NCBI RefSeq assembly: GCF_027533625.1
Contig: NZ_JAQAGZ010000013.1
Coordinates: 124,001 to 188,000 of the forward strand
Direction: 5' to 3'
Length of the DNA stretch: 64,000 bases
Source: Paenibacillus gyeongsangnamensis
GTDB lineage: Bacteria; Bacillota; Bacilli; Paenibacillales; NBRC-103111
Part shown: in pieces, positions 61,939-64,000 of the stretch
Position numbering within the stretch: position 1 is the stretch's first letter
How the letters are laid out: every line of letters starts with the position of its first letter
Program-made: the position numbers and the translations under genes
The notes under the pieces: model-generated
Databases searched by the model: none
Seen by the model: the letters and a program-made list of their open reading frames with translations, nothing else
What the model was told of the DNA's origin: nothing

Positions 61939-62907
61939 ATGAGCAGCAAAATTAGAATCGCCATGATAGGCGCTGGCAAAATGGCCAATATGGTACATTA
62001 TCCCTCACTTGCCTCATTCGAGGATGTGGAGATTGTGGCCATTTGCGACAAAGCGCCGCAGGTGCTGAATGAAACAGCCGACAAATACAACGTGTCCCGC
62101 AGATACGAGGACTACCGGCAGATGGTCGAGGAACTCAAGCCGGACGCGGTGTACGCCATAGGACAGCCTCATTTGATGTTTGACATCTGGATGTGGTGTC
62201 TGGAACGCGGCGTCAACCTGTATATCGAAAAACCGCTCGGTATCACGATTCATCAAGCCCGGGCGCTCGCCTATACTGCGGAAAAAAACAACTGTATTAC
62301 GCAAGTCAGCTTCCAGCGCCGCAGTACGCCGATGGTCATGAAGCTTCGGGAAGAATGCTTAAAACGGGGACCGATCACACATGCCGTATGCAAGTTTTAC
62401 AAGGCGGAAATGCAGCCGTACCTGAACGCCCGAGACCGCATGATGGACGATACCGTTCATTCGATCGATACGGTCCGCTGGATGTGTGGCGGCAAAGTTG
62501 TAAAGGTAGAGAGCATGACGAAACGGGTGCGGGTGCCTGATATCAATTTCATTTCGGCGACACTGCACTTTGACAACGGCTCTACCGGTTATCTTATTAA
62601 CAGCTGGTCGAGCGGACGGCGTATCTTTGCCGTTGAGATGCACGCCCCCGGTATTTGCGCGGAGGCGGAGCACGAACACAAAGGCGTGCTGTACGCCGAC
62701 GGAGATACACATGGAGTCGAATACGATGCACGGGAAATTGCCGGAGGCACCGAGCTCTACGAATTTGCCGGGTTTAAGACGAAAAACCGGGAGTTTATCG
62801 ATTGTCTGAAGTCCGGAACGATTCCTTCCTCCCATTTCGGGGATGCGCTAAAAACGATGGAAGTGGCTGAAATCATTCTGGCGCAGTCGCTGCTTGCGGG
62901 TAGATGA
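61939..62907 (+). CDS. Gfo/Idh/MocA-family oxidoreductase
   Basis: The 322-residue protein has a Rossmann start (IAMIGAGKMANMVHYPSL), the catalytic-domain EKPLGIT motif near residue 96 and the DDTVHSIDTVRWM block. It oxidises or reduces a sugar with NAD(P). It sits between the epimerase and a sugar importer, consistent with a non-phosphorylated sugar pathway. AAAGGGGGG precedes the start. Confidence 0.92.
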   Translation: MSSKIRIAMIGAGKMANMVHYPSLASFEDVEIVAICDKAPQVLNETADKYNVSRRYEDYRQMVEELKPDAVYAIGQPHLMFDIWMWCLERGVNLYIEKPLGITIHQARALAYTAEKNNCITQVSFQRRSTPMVMKLREECLKRGPITHAVCKFYKAEMQPYLNARDRMMDDTVHSIDTVRWMCGGKVVKVESMTKRVRVPDINFISATLHFDNGSTGYLINSWSSGRRIFAVEMHAPGICAEAEHEHKGVLYADGDTHGVEYDAREIAGGTELYEFAGFKTKNREFIDCLKSGTIPSSHFGDALKTMEVAEIILAQSLLAGR

Positions 62908-62946
62908 ACATAACACCCTGACAAGAGTCCCGATGGAGGTGTGAAC

Positions 62947-63909
62947 ATGGAAATAGCTGGCGTAAAGGAACGGCCGGCGGTCCGCTCGAAGAGCAGGGCC
63001 GCCCGGCTAACCAAAGCTATGCTGCGGGTATGGCAGCTGTATTTGCTCATGGCGCTCCCCTTTGTTTACATTATCGTGTTTAAGTATGTGCCGATGTACG
63101 GCGCGCAGATCGCCTTCCGCAATTTTGTTGCAAGTAAGGGGATCTGGGGCAGCCCATGGGTCGGTTTCTCAAATTTTATCCGGTTTTTTGAGTCGTATGA
63201 GTTTTGGAATATTATGTGGAACACGATCGCCCTCAGCTTTTATCAGCTGGTGGCGGGGTTTCCGTTTCCGATATTGCTCGCGCTCAGCCTAAATTATGTC
63301 ATGCATGAAAAGTTCAAGAAGACAGTGCAGATGGTGACCTATGCGCCGCACTTCATTTCCGTTGTAGTGATGGTCGGCATCATTTTTCAAGCGCTCGACC
63401 CCCGAATCGGGATCGTGAATGAAATTTTGAAATTTTTCGGTTTCGAGCCCGTCAACTGGATGGGGAACCCCGACTACTTCCGCAGCATTTATGTGTGGTC
63501 GGGCGTTTGGCAAAATGTTGGCTTCAGCTGCATTATTTATTTAGCAGCATTGTCCGGTATCGATCCGTCGCTGCACGAGGCGGCGGTCGTCGATGGAGCC
63601 AGCAAGCTGCGCCGAATGTGGCATATCGATTTACCAGGGATTTTACCTATTGCTATTATTCTTCTCATCCTGGATGTAGGGCGCATGCTCGAGATCGGAT
63701 TTGAAAAATCGTTCCTCATGCAAAATCCGCTGAATCTTCGCACCTCCGAAATTGTCGACACTTATGTATACAAGGTGGGTTTAGCCTCGAACGTCGTCAA
63801 CTTTTCCTATTCATCAGCCATCGGCCTATTTAAGAACATTGTCAATTTGATTTTGCTCGTCACCGTTAATCGCATCGCAAAAAAGCTCGGCCAGAGCAGC
63901 TTATGGTAA
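62947..63909 (+). CDS. LplB-type sugar ABC permease (second system)
   Basis: The 320-residue permease closely resembles the one at 56098 (YVPMYGAQIAFRNFVASKGIWGSPWVG, EAAVVDGASKLRRMWHIDLP). It is encoded in GC-richer DNA, so the two are paralogous systems, not a recent duplication. ATG 62947 follows TGGAGGTG. Confidence 0.92.
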   Translation: MEIAGVKERPAVRSKSRAARLTKAMLRVWQLYLLMALPFVYIIVFKYVPMYGAQIAFRNFVASKGIWGSPWVGFSNFIRFFESYEFWNIMWNTIALSFYQLVAGFPFPILLALSLNYVMHEKFKKTVQMVTYAPHFISVVVMVGIIFQALDPRIGIVNEILKFFGFEPVNWMGNPDYFRSIYVWSGVWQNVGFSCIIYLAALSGIDPSLHEAAVVDGASKLRRMWHIDLPGILPIAIILLILDVGRMLEIGFEKSFLMQNPLNLRTSEIVDTYVYKVGLASNVVNFSYSSAIGLFKNIVNLILLVTVNRIAKKLGQSSLW

Positions 63910-63924
63910 ACGGGGGAGACGCAG

Positions 63925-64000
63925 GTGGACAGTCGTGTCAAAGAAGCGACCGGCGATCGCATATTCAATGTCGTCAATTATGTCGTATTAAGTCTGTTTT
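63925..64000 (+). CDS. LplC/YtcP-type sugar ABC permease, 5' end only
   Basis: GTG 63925 follows GGGGGAG. The first 25 codons give MDSRVKEATGDRIFNVVNYV and enter a membrane segment at the window edge. The GDRIFN...NYV start and the position after an LplB-type gene identify the partner permease. The binding-protein gene is expected beyond the right edge. Confidence 0.8.
   Translation, partial: MDSRVKEATGDRIFNVVNYVVLSLF

Overview
The window looks like a chromosomal segment from a spore-forming, high-GC member of the Bacillota, most likely Paenibacillus or a close relative. The evidence is the set of gene families: YesM/YesN two-component pairs and LplB/LplC-type sugar permeases, a GH105 hydrolase, an S-layer-homology (SLH) protein, a class D sortase, a YdjO-type small protein, an initiator tRNA of Bacillus type, and a decayed copy of the sporulation sigma factor gene sigK. 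No ribosomal RNA, plasmid origin, intact prophage or CRISPR array is visible.

Layout. 1-8.6 kb: a fatty-acid beta-oxidation operon on the + strand (Fe-S oxidoreductase, fadN, fadA, fadE, acyl-CoA ligase, hotdog thioesterase). 8.9-17.2 kb: a YesM/YesN two-component system, a lipoprotein sugar binder, two permeases and a GH88/105 hydrolase, probably for pectin-type oligosaccharides. A 154-bp tandem repeat lies between binder and permeases, and two promoters share an unusual upstream element. 17.3-20.9 kb: small genes (a minus-strand operon headed by a YdjO-like gene, an AbrB-like regulator, tRNA-fMet, a cold-shock protein) and a histidine-kinase remnant. 20.9-25.2 kb: a TetR regulator with a polar amino-acid ABC importer and an M24 peptidase. 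25.2-26.9 kb: a frameshifted short-chain dehydrogenase and its TetR regulator. 26.9-31.4 kb: a surface module on the - strand (class D sortase, collagen-like LPNTG protein, SGNH/Fn3/SLH protein).

31.6-36.8 kb: a YfcC-type transporter and M20 peptidase behind a clear sigma-54 promoter, bracketed by 94-nt inverted repeats and followed by a sigma-54 activator gene. 36.8-39.5 kb: decayed DNA (sigK remnant, a helix-hairpin-helix kinase tail, a broken transposon). 40.0-48.2 kb: a 5-oxoproline (pyroglutamate) utilisation cluster: DUF969/DUF979 membrane pair, pyroglutamyl peptidase, BCCP, biotin carboxylase, PxpB, PxpC, PxpA, and a convergent IclR regulator. Three sites with the same TTCCG-N5-YGGWA pattern lie at its promoters. 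This is the most interesting part of the window, because the four enzyme domains of a urea-carboxylase-like biotin enzyme are all present as separate genes. 48.4-52.6 kb: an alpha/beta hydrolase, then gene remnants (RND pump, small proteins, transposase) and a small kinase-fold protein.

52.7-64 kb: sugar uptake and catabolism. A ROK repressor is divergent from an LplA-B-C-type ABC importer plus a nitrilase-family amidase, with a strong promoter and a consensus CcpA (cre) site. A GC-richer set follows: FucU mutarotase, aldo/keto reductase, sugar isomerase/epimerase, Gfo/Idh dehydrogenase and a second importer that runs off the right edge. Function names come from motifs and family knowledge read by eye; no database search was run.
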